DNA from: Virgibacillus salarius
GTDB taxonomy: Bacteria > Bacillota > Bacilli > Bacillales > Amphibacillaceae
Assembly: GCF_039521925.1 (NCBI RefSeq)
Contig: NZ_BAAACY010000172.1
Location: 1 to 23,180 of the forward strand
DNA: 23,180 nucleotides
Direction of reading: 5' to 3'
The notes under the pieces: generated by a model
The model's database searches: none
What the model was told of the DNA's origin: nothing
What the model saw: only the letters and a program-made list of their open reading frames with translations
Program-made: the position numbers and the translations under genes
In this document: piece by piece, positions 1 to 7,735 of the stretch
How the letters are laid out: each line of letters begins with the position of its first letter
How positions within the stretch are numbered: the stretch's first letter is position 1

Positions 1-45
1 AATAGCTACTAGAGGAAGCGTAAATCTGAGCATGTAGTGATAAGG

Positions 46-72
46 ACTGAGCGAATTTTGCTCAGTTTTTTT
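46..72 (+). terminator. Rho-independent terminator of the gene upstream of the window
   Basis: A perfect 7-bp stem, ACTGAGC (46-52) with GCTCAGT (60-66), has a 7-base loop and is followed by a run of T up to 72. The transcript it ends must start before this window. One frame is open from position 2 to a TAG at 35-37 and could be the last 11 codons of that gene, but so short a tail cannot be identified. Confidence 0.8.
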
Positions 73-229
73 AATAGTCTTGGAATTTATAAAATTTTAC
101 CATGAGGAGGAAGAAGTATCTCTATTACGAAAACATAGCAGCAAGATGGCAATTGATTTAATCTTATCCAACTTGGTTCTAAATTGGCAAATAAGGGTAT
201 GCTAGAAACAAATGGAAAAACAAAAAAGT
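73..229. other. Intergenic region upstream of uvrB, no recognised gene
   Basis: Between the upstream terminator and the uvrB control region I see no recognised gene. One frame stays open from 44 to a TAG at 203-205, but it runs through the terminator hairpin. Its only in-frame ATG (155) has no ribosome binding site, so I do not call it a gene. Confidence 0.5.
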
Positions 230-243
230 CGAATATTTGTTCG
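230..243. promoter_or_regulatory. LexA (SOS) box upstream of uvrB
   Basis: CGAATATTTGTTCG matches the Bacillus LexA/DinR consensus CGAACRNRYGTTYG at 12 of 14 positions. The mismatches are T for C at position 5 and T for R at position 8. It lies 70 bases before the uvrB start, next to candidate promoter elements. uvrBA is a known member of the SOS regulon in Bacillus, so the site fits its place. Confidence 0.85.
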
Positions 244-247
244 TTTT

Positions 248-279
248 TGTGTTAAAATGTCTAGCAAATGTGATAAAAT
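248..279 (+). promoter_or_regulatory. Candidate sigma-A promoter of uvrBA
   Basis: Two overlapping options exist. One is an extended -10, TG-t-TAAAAT, at 250-258. The other is TTGTGT (248-253) with an extended -10 TG-t-GATAAA (269-277) and an 18-base spacer. Both lie directly downstream of the LexA box, so repressor binding would block either. The sequence alone does not decide between them. Confidence 0.5.
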
Positions 280-312
280 AATTGTAGTCATAGATGATCG
301 GAGGAAGTTCTA

Positions 313-2295
313 GTGAAAAATACGTTTGATCTTGTATCAAAGTACGAACCACGTGGTGATCAGCCTAAAGCAATTAAGGAGATTGTTGAGAGAGTGAAGG
401 CTGGCCAACGTCATCAAACATTATTGGGGGCGACAGGTACGGGGAAAACATTTACCGTGTCAAATGTAGTACAAGAAATTAATCGTCCCACATTAGTAAT
501 TGCACATAATAAAACGTTAGCTGGACAACTATATAGTGAATTTAAAGAGTTCTTTCCAAATAATGCAGTTGAATATTTTGTTAGCTATTATGATTATTAT
601 CAACCAGAAGCTTATGTTCCTTCTACAGATACATTTATTGAAAAAGATGCAAGTATTAATGATGAAATTGATAAGCTTCGACACTCAGCGACATCTGCTC
701 TTTTTGAACGAAATGATGTTTTAATCGTTGCTAGTGTTTCATGTATTTATGGTTTAGGTTCTCCAGAAGAATATGAGAGTCAGGTGCTTTCCATTCGAGT
801 AGGAATGGAAAAAGATCGTGATCAGCTGCTACGTGAACTTGTTGACATTCAATATGCAAGGAATGATATAAATTTTCAGCGTGGTACATTTCGAGTGCGC
901 GGCGATTCTGTCGAGGTCATACCTGCATCGAAGGAAGAGCACTGTATTCGTGTTGAATTCTTTGGAGATGAAATTGACCGGATTCGGGAAGTTGATGCAT
1001 TGACTGGAGAAATTATCGGTGATCGAGAGCATATTGCTATATTTCCGGCTTCTCACTTCGTAACAAGAGAAGAAAAAATGAAGCTTGCGATCAAAAATAT
1101 CGAACAGGAGTTAGCAGAACGTTTAGAGGAATTACGAGAGCAGGATAAGCTCTTAGAAGCACAGCGATTAGAGCAACGTACTCGATATGATTTGGAAATG
1201 ATGAATGAAATGGGATTTTGCTCTGGAATTGAGAATTATTCTAGACATCTAACGCTTCGAGAAAGCGGAGCAACTCCGTATACGTTGCTTGATTTCTTTC
1301 CCGATGACTTTCTAGTAGTAGTTGATGAATCACATGTTACATTGCCGCAGATTAGAGGAATGTACAACGGAGACCAAGCCAGAAAACAAGTACTGGTTGA
1401 TCATGGATTTCGTTTACCTTCAGCGTTGGATAACCGCCCATTAAAGTTTACAGAATTTGAGAAAGCTACTAATCAGTTGGTCTATGTATCTGCTACCCCA
1501 GGACCTTATGAAGAGGAACATTCACCTGATATGACAGAACAGATCATTAGGCCGACTGGATTATTAGATCCAAAAGTAGATGTTCGACCGATAGATGGTC
1601 AGATTGATGATTTAATTGGAGAAATCAATAAACGAACAAGTAAAAATGAGCGTGTCCTCGTAACAACGTTGACGAAAAAAATGTCGGAGGATCTTACAGA
1701 TTATTTGAAGGAACTGGGAATCAAGGTTGCTTATCTACATTCGGAAATCAAAACGTTGGAACGAATTGAAGTAATTAGAGATTTAAGAGTTGGGAAATAT
1801 GATGTTCTTGTCGGTATAAACTTATTACGTGAGGGTCTTGATATACCGGAAGTATCCTTAGTCACTATTTTAGATGCAGATAAGGAAGGGTTCTTACGTT
1901 CGGAACGATCATTAATTCAAACGATGGGACGGGCTGCACGTAATGAAAATGGCATGGTTATTATGTATGCCGATAAAATAACGAAATCGATGCAAATTGC
2001 CATAGATGAAACAAATCGCAGACGTGAAAAACAGATGGCATATAATAAAGAGCATAATATTATACCTAAGACCATTAAGAAGGATGTCCGAGAAGTAATT
2101 CGTGCCACGGTTGTTGCAGAGGACCAACCTAAATATGATGGAAAAGCGAAAAGTATTAGCAAGTTAGCATCAGAGGATAAAGAGCAAGTCATTGAGCAGA
2201 TGGAAAAAGAAATGAAGGACGCTGCGAAAGCACTGGATTTCGAAAAAGCAGCTGAACTTCGTGATATTATACTTGAACTTAAAGCAGGAAGGTGA
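313..2295 (+). CDS. uvrB: Excinuclease ABC subunit B (UvrB)
   Basis: UvrB is the damage-verifying helicase-like subunit of nucleotide excision repair. It is loaded onto DNA by UvrA and then recruits UvrC for the two incisions. The 660-residue protein has the full family length. Walker A GATGTGKT is at residues 39-46. The tyrosine-rich beta-hairpin that probes the duplex starts near residue 92 (YYDYYQPEAY). The DEAD-type motif DESH is at 338-341, helicase motif VI QTMGRAARN is at 536-544, and the C-terminal UVR motif (FEKAAELRD) near the end contacts UvrC. The start is GTG, with GGAGG at 300-304 eight bases upstream. It overlaps or closely precedes uvrA, so the two form one SOS-controlled operon. 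Confidence 0.98.
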   Translation: MKNTFDLVSKYEPRGDQPKAIKEIVERVKAGQRHQTLLGATGTGKTFTVSNVVQEINRPTLVIAHNKTLAGQLYSEFKEFFPNNAVEYFVSYYDYYQPEAYVPSTDTFIEKDASINDEIDKLRHSATSALFERNDVLIVASVSCIYGLGSPEEYESQVLSIRVGMEKDRDQLLRELVDIQYARNDINFQRGTFRVRGDSVEVIPASKEEHCIRVEFFGDEIDRIREVDALTGEIIGDREHIAIFPASHFVTREEKMKLAIKNIEQELAERLEELREQDKLLEAQRLEQRTRYDLEMMNEMGFCSGIENYSRHLTLRESGATPYTLLDFFPDDFLVVVDESHVTLPQIRGMYNGDQARKQVLVDHGFRLPSALDNRPLKFTEFEKATNQLVYVSATPGPYEEEHSPDMTEQIIRPTGLLDPKVDVRPIDGQIDDLIGEINKRTSKNERVLVTTLTKKMSEDLTDYLKELGIKVAYLHSEIKTLERIEVIRDLRVGKYDVLVGINLLREGLDIPEVSLVTILDADKEGFLRSERSLIQTMGRAARNENGMVIMYADKITKSMQIAIDETNRRREKQMAYNKEHNIIPKTIKKDVREVIRATVVAEDQPKYDGKAKSISKLASEDKEQVIEQMEKEMKDAAKALDFEKAAELRDIILELKAGR

Positions 2296-2300
2296 AATTA

Positions 2301-5177
2301 ATGCCAAGTAAATCAATTAAAATTCAGGGTGCCAGAGCACATAATTTGAAAAATGTGGATGTAGAAATTCCCAAAAATAAATTGGTTGTTTTGACAGGAT
2401 TATCTGGTTCTGGTAAGTCCTCTTTAGCTTTTGATACGATCTATGCAGAAGGTCAACGACGATATGTAGAATCTCTTTCTGCCTACGCAAGACAATTTCT
2501 TGGACAAATGGATAAGCCTGATGTTGATGCAATTGACGGATTGTCACCCGCTATATCCATTGATCAAAAAACTACAAGTAAAAATCCGAGGTCTACAGTT
2601 GGTACAGTAACAGAAATATATGACTATTTACGGTTATTATATGCACGTATTGGTCATCCTACTTGTCCTAAGCATGGCGTTGAAATATCTTCACAAACGG
2701 TCCAACAAATGGTAGATCGAATTATGGAATATCCAGAACGGACGAAAATGCAACTACTTGCACCTGTCGTATCTGGAAGGAAGGGTGAACACGTTAAGGT
2801 ATTTGAAAGGTTGAAGCAGGAAGGATATGTTCGCATTCGTGTTGACAAAGAAATGCGTGAAGTTACGGAAGAGATTAAATTAGAAAAAAACAAGAAGCAT
2901 TCGATCGAAGTAGTTGTTGATCGAGTTGTGGTAAAAGCTGGTATAGAAGGACGTTTAAGTGATTCAATAGAAACGGCCCTCTCTTTAGGGGAAGGTAAGC
3001 TTATTGTTGATATCATTGGTGATAAAGAATTGACCTTCAGTGAAAACCATGCATGTCCTATTTGTGGTTTTTCCATCGATGAATTAGAGCCGAGATTATT
3101 TTCTTTCAATAGCCCTTTTGGAGCCTGTTCTACCTGTGATGGCTTAGGGACAAAATTGGAAGTAGATATGGATTTAGTTATTCCTGACTGGGAAAAGTCA
3201 TTAAACGAACACGCAATTGCGCCGTGGGAGCCAATTAGTTCACAATATTATCCACAGCTTTTAAAGAGTGTCTGTGAACACTTTGAGATTGATATGGATA
3301 AGCCTGTGAACGATATCCCCAAAGATAAAATGGATAAAATTCTTTATGGTAGCGGGAAGGAAAAGATTCATTTCCACTATGTAAATGATTTTGGCAGTGT
3401 GCGCGATAGTCATATTGTCTTCGAGGGCGTATTAAACAATGTTAGTAGGCGCTATCGAGAAACATCCTCTGACTATATACGTGAAACTTTAGAAAAATAT
3501 ATGGCGCAGAAGAAATGTCCGAAGTGTAAAGGTTATCGGTTAAAGGAAAGCGCATTAGCTGTGTTGGTTAATGGGTTGCATATCAGTAAAGTTACAGAAT
3601 TCTCTATTATGGAGGCAAAGAAATTTTTCGATACATTAGATCTATCGGAAAAAGAAAAACAGATTGCTAGCATGATTTTAAAAGAAATAGATAATCGATT
3701 AGAATTTTTAAATAATGTTGGACTTGATTATTTAACACTATCTCGTTCTGCCGGAACACTTTCAGGAGGAGAAGCACAGCGTATTAGACTAGCTACACAA
3801 ATTGGTTCAGCTCTAACAGGTGTGCTCTACGTATTAGATGAACCTTCGATAGGTCTACACCAACGTGATAATGACCGCTTAATTGATACTTTAAAGCGGA
3901 TGCGTGACTTAGATAATACACTCATCGTTGTTGAACATGATGAAGATACTATGCTAGCAGCGGATTGGCTTATTGATATTGGCCCAGGAGCAGGTGAACA
4001 TGGAGGGCAAATTGTTGCTAGCGATAGGCCGGAAAATGTCATGAAAAATAAGCAATCACTAACAGGTCAATATCTAGCGGGTCATAAGTTTATCCCGCTA
4101 CCAGTAAAAAGAAGGAAGAAAGATAAGCGTGTTATCGAAGTAGTAGGGGCAGAGGAAAATAATTTGAAGAAAGTTTCTACGAAAATTCCAATCGGGTTAA
4201 TGACGGTTGTGACCGGAGTTTCCGGATCTGGGAAAAGTACGTTAGTAAATGAAATTATCTATAAGTCGCTAGCAAAAGAACTGTATAGTGGAAAGCATAA
4301 ACCAGGTAAGCATAAGAAAGTAAAAGGAATGGAATATATAGATAAAGTAATTGATATCGATCAATCACCTATCGGTCGTACACCACGATCCAACCCTGCT
4401 ACGTATACAGGTGTGTTTGATGATATCCGTGATGTATATGCTCAAACGAATGAAGCAAAGGTACGTGGCTATAAAAAAGGAAGGTTTAGTTTTAATGTAA
4501 AGGGTGGGCGCTGTGAAGCTTGCCGTGGAGATGGGATTATAAAGATTGAGATGCATTTTCTTCCGGATGTTTACGTTCCATGTGAAGTATGTAAAGGTAG
4601 TCGCTATAACAGAGAAACATTGGAAGTAAAATATAAAGGAAAAAATATCTCAGAGGTGCTTGGTTTAACAATCGAGGAGGCCTTAGAATTTTTTGCAAAT
4701 ATCCCTAAAATAAAACGCAAGCTACAAACCATTTATGATGTTGGGCTTGGCTATGTAAGACTTGGGCAACCGGCAACGACCTTATCAGGTGGAGAAGCTC
4801 AACGTGTGAAGTTAGCAAGTGAATTGCATCGTAGATCAAATGGTAAATCGTTTTATATTTTAGATGAACCAACAACTGGTTTGCATGTTGATGATATTAA
4901 TCGCTTATTAAGTGTTTTGCAACGACTTGTCGATAATGGTGATAGTGTTTTAATCATTGAACACAACCTTGACGTTATTAAATCTGCTGATCATATCATT
5001 GATCTTGGACCTGAGGGTGGAGATCGCGGTGGACAGATCATTGCAACAGGTACCCCAGAACAAATCGCAGAAGCAGAAGCATCCTATACTGGAAAATACT
5101 TAAAGCCAGTATTAGAACGTGACATGAAGCGGATGGACAATGCGATAGAAGTAAAGGAAAAAGTAGCTACAAAATAG
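2301..5177 (+). CDS. uvrA: Excinuclease ABC subunit A (UvrA)
   Basis: UvrA is the dimeric ABC-type ATPase that finds helix-distorting lesions and delivers UvrB. Two nucleotide-binding halves are visible: Walker A GLSGSGKSS at 33-41 and GVSGSGKST at 639-647, with ABC signatures LSGGEAQR at 487-494 and 828-835. Zinc-binding cysteines are C252/C255/C276/C279 in the first half and C738/C741/C761/C764 in the second. A further CPKC pair precedes the first signature. I chose ATG 2301 (958 residues), which follows AAGGTG (2289-2294) at the end of uvrB. An in-frame GTG at 2292, overlapping the uvrB stop, would add only three residues. It is complete and shows no damage. Confidence 0.98.
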   Translation: MPSKSIKIQGARAHNLKNVDVEIPKNKLVVLTGLSGSGKSSLAFDTIYAEGQRRYVESLSAYARQFLGQMDKPDVDAIDGLSPAISIDQKTTSKNPRSTVGTVTEIYDYLRLLYARIGHPTCPKHGVEISSQTVQQMVDRIMEYPERTKMQLLAPVVSGRKGEHVKVFERLKQEGYVRIRVDKEMREVTEEIKLEKNKKHSIEVVVDRVVVKAGIEGRLSDSIETALSLGEGKLIVDIIGDKELTFSENHACPICGFSIDELEPRLFSFNSPFGACSTCDGLGTKLEVDMDLVIPDWEKSLNEHAIAPWEPISSQYYPQLLKSVCEHFEIDMDKPVNDIPKDKMDKILYGSGKEKIHFHYVNDFGSVRDSHIVFEGVLNNVSRRYRETSSDYIRETLEKYMAQKKCPKCKGYRLKESALAVLVNGLHISKVTEFSIMEAKKFFDTLDLSEKEKQIASMILKEIDNRLEFLNNVGLDYLTLSRSAGTLSGGEAQRIRLATQIGSALTGVLYVLDEPSIGLHQRDNDRLIDTLKRMRDLDNTLIVVEHDEDTMLAADWLIDIGPGAGEHGGQIVASDRPENVMKNKQSLTGQYLAGHKFIPLPVKRRKKDKRVIEVVGAEENNLKKVSTKIPIGLMTVVTGVSGSGKSTLVNEIIYKSLAKELYSGKHKPGKHKKVKGMEYIDKVIDIDQSPIGRTPRSNPATYTGVFDDIRDVYAQTNEAKVRGYKKGRFSFNVKGGRCEACRGDGIIKIEMHFLPDVYVPCEVCKGSRYNRETLEVKYKGKNISEVLGLTIEEALEFFANIPKIKRKLQTIYDVGLGYVRLGQPATTLSGGEAQRVKLASELHRRSNGKSFYILDEPTTGLHVDDINRLLSVLQRLVDNGDSVLIIEHNLDVIKSADHIIDLGPEGGDRGGQIIATGTPEQIAEAEASYTGKYLKPVLERDMKRMDNAIEVKEKVATK

Positions 5178-5203
5178 TTGGAAGAGGCTGTGGCAGAACT
5201 TAA

Positions 5204-5236
5204 TTGCATATTAACGAATGAACGATTCATTATAAT
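5204..5236 (+). promoter_or_regulatory. Possible weak promoter with inverted repeat after uvrA
   Basis: A perfect TATAAT (5231-5236) lies downstream of TTGCAT (5204-5209) and TTAACG (5211-5216), but the spacings are 21 and 14 bases, so the -35 is doubtful. The -10 overlaps a perfect inverted repeat AATGAA-cga-TTCATT (5217-5231). A promoter here would transcribe the structured element and perhaps yojF. Confidence 0.3.
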
Positions 5237-5263
5237 AATAAAATGAAGCAGACTTTAGCGTGG

Positions 5264-5440
5264 TCAACATGCGTAAAAGGAAGAGTGCTTTTCTGCATAC
5301 GATGTATCGTTGGCGAAGTCATCCTTGTCCTGCGGGAACAGCACGGTCCGAAGACCTCTCAGAAAGCTCTTTGTGCTTTCTGAGAGGCTATGGGCGGTGC
5401 CTGGAAAGCGAAGCATTTTGAGAGCGATGAAGGAACTACC
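5264..5440 (+). repeat. Structured intergenic element, probably a dispersed Bacillaceae repeat
   Basis: This stretch contains a perfect 13-bp inverted repeat, CCTCTCAGAAAGC (5355-5367) with GCTTTCTGAGAGG (5375-5387), around a 7-base loop. The flanks include TCCTGCGGGAACAGCACG (5328-5345) and GGAAAGCGAAGC (5403-5414). From memory these phrases resemble dispersed intergenic repeats common in Oceanobacillus/Virgibacillus-type genomes, which I could not check. Local GC looks higher than in neighbouring gaps. One frame is open from 5310 to 5519, but it has no ribosome binding site and resembles no known protein. Boundaries are approximate. Confidence 0.55.
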
Positions 5441-5457
5441 TATCTTCAAAAAAGTAA

Positions 5458-5500
5458 CCCGAATGTTATCTGAAAGATTTGAGATAAAATTCGGGCTTTT
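5458..5500 (+). terminator. Terminator-like hairpin after the repeat element
   Basis: A 14-bp stem with one mismatch pairs 5458-5471 (CCCGAATGTTATCT) with 5482-5495 (AGATAAAATTCGGG), and CTTTTATAT follows. The T run is short. It could end the uvrBA transcript, some 280 bases past the uvrA stop, or a transcript starting near 5240. Confidence 0.6.
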
Positions 5501-5595
5501 ATATGAAATGAAGCATTAGAGTCGGTTTAATTTTTTGACGCCATGCGGTTGTTTCGATAAGCTAAAAGAAGAAGTTGATTGGGAGGAAACTGATA

Positions 5596-5949
5596 ATGAA
5601 ACCAATTGAAGTAGAGAGTGTACAACAATGCTTAGACGATTTTACAAATAAACAGGTCTACATACATGTGGAAACTACAAATGGAGCGTACGCTAGCCAT
5701 TTTGATGATAAAGCATATAATGTTGGGGCTTATGTGCGGAATGCGCAGGTTACATTTAATCAAGCGAAGATCGTTGGTGATGGCAATGCGTATCGAGTCG
5801 GCTTAAAGACCGAGATCGGCTGGATTTATGCAGAAGGATTAACAGACTGGGTAATTCATGAAGGATCAAAATTATTACTAGCTGGTCATGATCGGGAAGG
5901 TAGATTAATGGTTGCGCTTCAGATTAGTGAAACACCGTTTAATAATTAA
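5596..5949 (+). CDS. yojF: YojF family protein (DUF1806)
   Basis: This 117-residue soluble protein belongs, by its look and its neighbour, to the YojF/DUF1806 family, whose biochemical function is not established. In Bacillus it sits directly before bshB2 (yojG), as here, so a role alongside bacillithiol synthesis is a fair guess. No signal peptide, membrane segment or known catalytic motif is visible. ATG 5596 is chosen because GGGAGG at 5580-5585 gives a good ribosome binding site. An in-frame TTG at 5575 would place that site inside the gene. The stop is about 30 bases before bshB2, so the two are probably cotranscribed. Confidence 0.85.
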   Translation: MKPIEVESVQQCLDDFTNKQVYIHVETTNGAYASHFDDKAYNVGAYVRNAQVTFNQAKIVGDGNAYRVGLKTEIGWIYAEGLTDWVIHEGSKLLLAGHDREGRLMVALQISETPFNN

Positions 5950-5979
5950 AAAGATAAAAGAAGGGGATAGGTGATCAAC

Positions 5980-6645
5980 TTGGAAAAACATGTTGTTGTT
6001 ATATTACCGCATCCAGATGATGAATCATTTGGTGCTGCAGGATCAATTTCACATTTTCGAAGTCAAGGAATACCTGTAACATATTTATGTGGGACCTTAG
6101 GGCAGATGGGCCGAAATATGGGATCACCCACTTTCGCAAATAGAGAGACATTACCATTAATTCGAAAGCAAGAGCTTAAAAACGCATGTAAGGTTCTTGA
6201 TATGGACCTAAAAATGCTAGGTTATCGTGATAAGACCATTGAATTTGAAGATCAAATGGAAATTGCACAGCATTTAAAAGGCATATTAGAAGAGATAAAG
6301 CCAAGTTTAGTTATTACACATTATCCTAATTATGCTGTTCACCCAGACCATAACGCACTTGGGGCAGCGGCAATTAAAGCTGTTGAACTGATGGATGAGC
6401 GACCAACTGTATGGGCGCAGGCATTTGCACGTGGATTTAAAAAGGAACTCGGAGAACCAGATGTTATTAATGATGTTTCCGCCTATTTTGAGAAAAAAAT
6501 GGATGCCATTCTTTGTCATGACTCTCAAGCTGGAGGCATTATTGGTCCGCTGAAAAATTATAAGGAACTTGGTGAGGAAGTACTACAAGAAGCGAAGGAA
6601 CGGTTTGGTACAGAGGAATTTTTTACTTGGCAGTTTTCAGTATGA
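5980..6645 (+). CDS. bshB2: Bacillithiol biosynthesis deacetylase BshB2
   Basis: This is a zinc-dependent GlcNAc-malate deacetylase of the LmbE/PIG-L family. It removes the acetyl group from GlcNAc-Mal to give GlcN-Mal, the second step of bacillithiol synthesis. The family metal motif PHPDDE is at residues 10-15, and a second histidine cluster HPDH is at 121-124 (numbered from TTG 5980). The start is uncertain. TTG 5980, preceded by AGGTGA at 5969-5974, gives 221 residues and an N-terminus MEKHVVVILPHPDDE that fits the family. GTG 5971 would add three residues but has its Shine-Dalgarno site too close. It follows yojF as in other bacilli. Confidence 0.93.
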   Translation: MEKHVVVILPHPDDESFGAAGSISHFRSQGIPVTYLCGTLGQMGRNMGSPTFANRETLPLIRKQELKNACKVLDMDLKMLGYRDKTIEFEDQMEIAQHLKGILEEIKPSLVITHYPNYAVHPDHNALGAAAIKAVELMDERPTVWAQAFARGFKKELGEPDVINDVSAYFEKKMDAILCHDSQAGGIIGPLKNYKELGEEVLQEAKERFGTEEFFTWQFSV

Positions 6646-6698
6646 TGAATGATTGGATAGCGAATGGAATACGATGATAATCAAAAGGAGGTAATCCC

Positions 6699-6893
6699 AT
6701 GAAAAAGCTATATCGTTCCAATACGAAACGTATGGTAGCTGGTGTTTTTGGTGGACTATCTGATTATTTTAATATAGATGCAACGATTCTAAGACTTGTA
6801 TTTGTTGTATGTTTGATTTTTAGTCTATTTAGTTTTGCGTTTGTATATTTAGCGGCTGCCTTAATTATTCCTACTGAAAGGGAGAACTATTAA
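6699..6893 (+). CDS. yvlC: PspC domain membrane protein (YvlC-like)
   Basis: This 64-residue protein consists of one PspC domain. A short cytoplasmic start (MKKLYRSNTKRMVAGVFGG) is followed by a hydrophobic helix over roughly residues 30-57. PspC proteins belong to envelope-stress responses. In Bacillus, yvlC sits with yvlD and other yvl genes next to hprK. The ribosome binding site AAAAGGAGGT (6683-6692) is strong and well spaced. The yvlD gene follows after two bases, so they are coupled. Confidence 0.85.
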   Translation: MKKLYRSNTKRMVAGVFGGLSDYFNIDATILRLVFVVCLIFSLFSFAFVYLAAALIIPTERENY

Positions 6894-6895
6894 TT

Positions 6896-7249
6896 ATGCT
6901 ACGCTGGATTGTGTCTATCATTTTAAATGCAGTTGCCCTGATTGCTGTCGCACAATTATTTGATTCCTTTCACTTGGACGGATTTGGTACGGCATTGCTT
7001 GCAAGTTTGATATTAGCTGTTTTAAACGTAATTGTTAAGCCGATACTCATATTATTTACTTTGCCGATAACCATTCTCTCGTTAGGATTATTTCTATTTA
7101 TTATTAATGCTGTAACATTAATGATTACACAGGCATTAATGGATGCTTCTTTTGTTATCAACGGATTTGGTACAGCGGTTTTAGCTGCTATCATACTATC
7201 TATCATTAATTTACTTTTGAATAGTGTAGTAAAAGACTCAATTAGATAA
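6896..7249 (+). CDS. yvlD: Phage-holin family IV-type membrane protein (YvlD-like)
   Basis: This 117-residue, almost wholly hydrophobic protein has about four membrane helices and matches the pattern of the YvlD family (often named phage holin family 4 or membrane protein of unknown function). The name does not mean it comes from a phage: it is a chromosomal partner of the PspC gene just upstream. A repeated phrase, GFGTA followed by a run of aliphatic residues, occurs near residues 26 and 83, which suggests two related halves. AAAGGGAG lies 11 bases before ATG. It is the last gene before a terminator. Confidence 0.82.
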   Translation: MLRWIVSIILNAVALIAVAQLFDSFHLDGFGTALLASLILAVLNVIVKPILILFTLPITILSLGLFLFIINAVTLMITQALMDASFVINGFGTAVLAAIILSIINLLLNSVVKDSIR

Positions 7250-7253
7250 CAGG

Positions 7254-7283
7254 ATCGCAGGTGATAGATAGCCTGCGATTTTT
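7254..7283 (+). terminator. Terminator after yvlD
   Basis: A perfect 8-bp stem, ATCGCAGG (7254-7261) with CCTGCGAT (7272-7279), has a 10-base loop and a run of five T. It starts five bases after the yvlD stop and ends the yojF-bshB2-yvlC-yvlD unit. Confidence 0.9.
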
Positions 7284-7357
7284 CATGTGTAAAATTGTTC
7301 GTAGTGTTCAATCTGATTGCCATAGGAGTTAGGCGATAGCAAATCTTATAAAGAATA

Positions 7358-7366
7358 TGCTACAAT
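7358..7366 (+). promoter_or_regulatory. Extended -10 promoter element, candidate for the hprK unit
   Basis: TG-c-TACAAT is a good extended -10 element, but no convincing -35 lies 16-18 bases upstream. If used, transcription would start near 7373 and leave a leader of about 360 bases before hprK. Confidence 0.4.
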
Positions 7367-7584
7367 GAAGAAAACTTTTGCCTAAAGGTTATCCGACATT
7401 ATTTCATGTATTAGGTAAGGAGCATTTCTCAACGAAACTTAATTTAATATATATGTCCAAGCCGTTTAGATAAATATTCTTATCTCACGTAAAACGAATT
7501 ACGAGTGATTTGCCAGCTGAAAATTTTGATCTTCTTGTTAGAATAAATTTTAAGTGCGATAGACAGAGGCAGATAAGGAGAACG

Positions 7585-7686
7585 GTGTCTCACAGGATTT
7601 TATGGCGCGTGGAAAGCCGATATCTTGTTGAATACGTGTCCATATTGTTTATTGAGATATTCTTTAGAAGGAAAGTATCCAACTAA
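7585..7686 (+). CDS. Possible 33-residue peptide upstream of hprK
   Basis: A GTG at 7585 with AAGGAG at 7575-7580 (spacing four bases, rather short) opens a frame of 33 codons ending at TAA 7684-7686. The product would be basic at both ends with a hydrophobic middle (YLVEYVSILFIEIFF), as in small membrane peptides. I recognise no family. The other two frames are also fairly open here, so chance is a serious alternative. Confidence 0.2.
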   Translation: MSHRILWRVESRYLVEYVSILFIEIFFRRKVSN

Positions 7687-7735
7687 ATAACATGGAGTCT
7701 ATGTTTTGAATGGCAACAATAAGGAGGATAAATAC

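Larger units (their letters stand above)
7284..7720. other. Long gap before hprK, no recognised gene
   Basis: About 440 bases lie between the yvlD terminator and the hprK ribosome binding site. I see an extended -10 promoter element near 7358 and a weak 33-codon frame at 7585-7686. Between them is AT-rich sequence with short open frames in several registers and no recognised protein. It may be a long leader or decayed sequence. No U-tract terminator is apparent. Confidence 0.5.

Noticed and set aside
44..205. An open frame of about 53 codons before uvrB
   Set aside because: It passes through the terminator hairpin, and its one ATG (155) has no ribosome binding site.
2292..2300. GTG 2292 as the uvrA start, overlapping the uvrB stop
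   Set aside because: ATG 2301 has AAGGTG at proper spacing and gives the usual N-terminus; the GTG would add only three residues.
2654..3109. A 151-codon open frame on the - strand inside uvrA
   Set aside because: It is antisense to a highly conserved gene and is serine/threonine-rich in the way antisense shadows of such genes are, with no support for translation.
5310..5519. A 69-codon open frame on the + strand between uvrA and yojF
   Set aside because: It runs through the repeat-like hairpin element and the terminator-like stem, has no ribosome binding site, and its product looks like no known protein.
6896..7249. Reading the holin-family name of yvlD as a sign of a prophage
   Set aside because: It is a chromosomal partner of the PspC gene next to hprK in Bacillus, and no other phage gene is present in the window.
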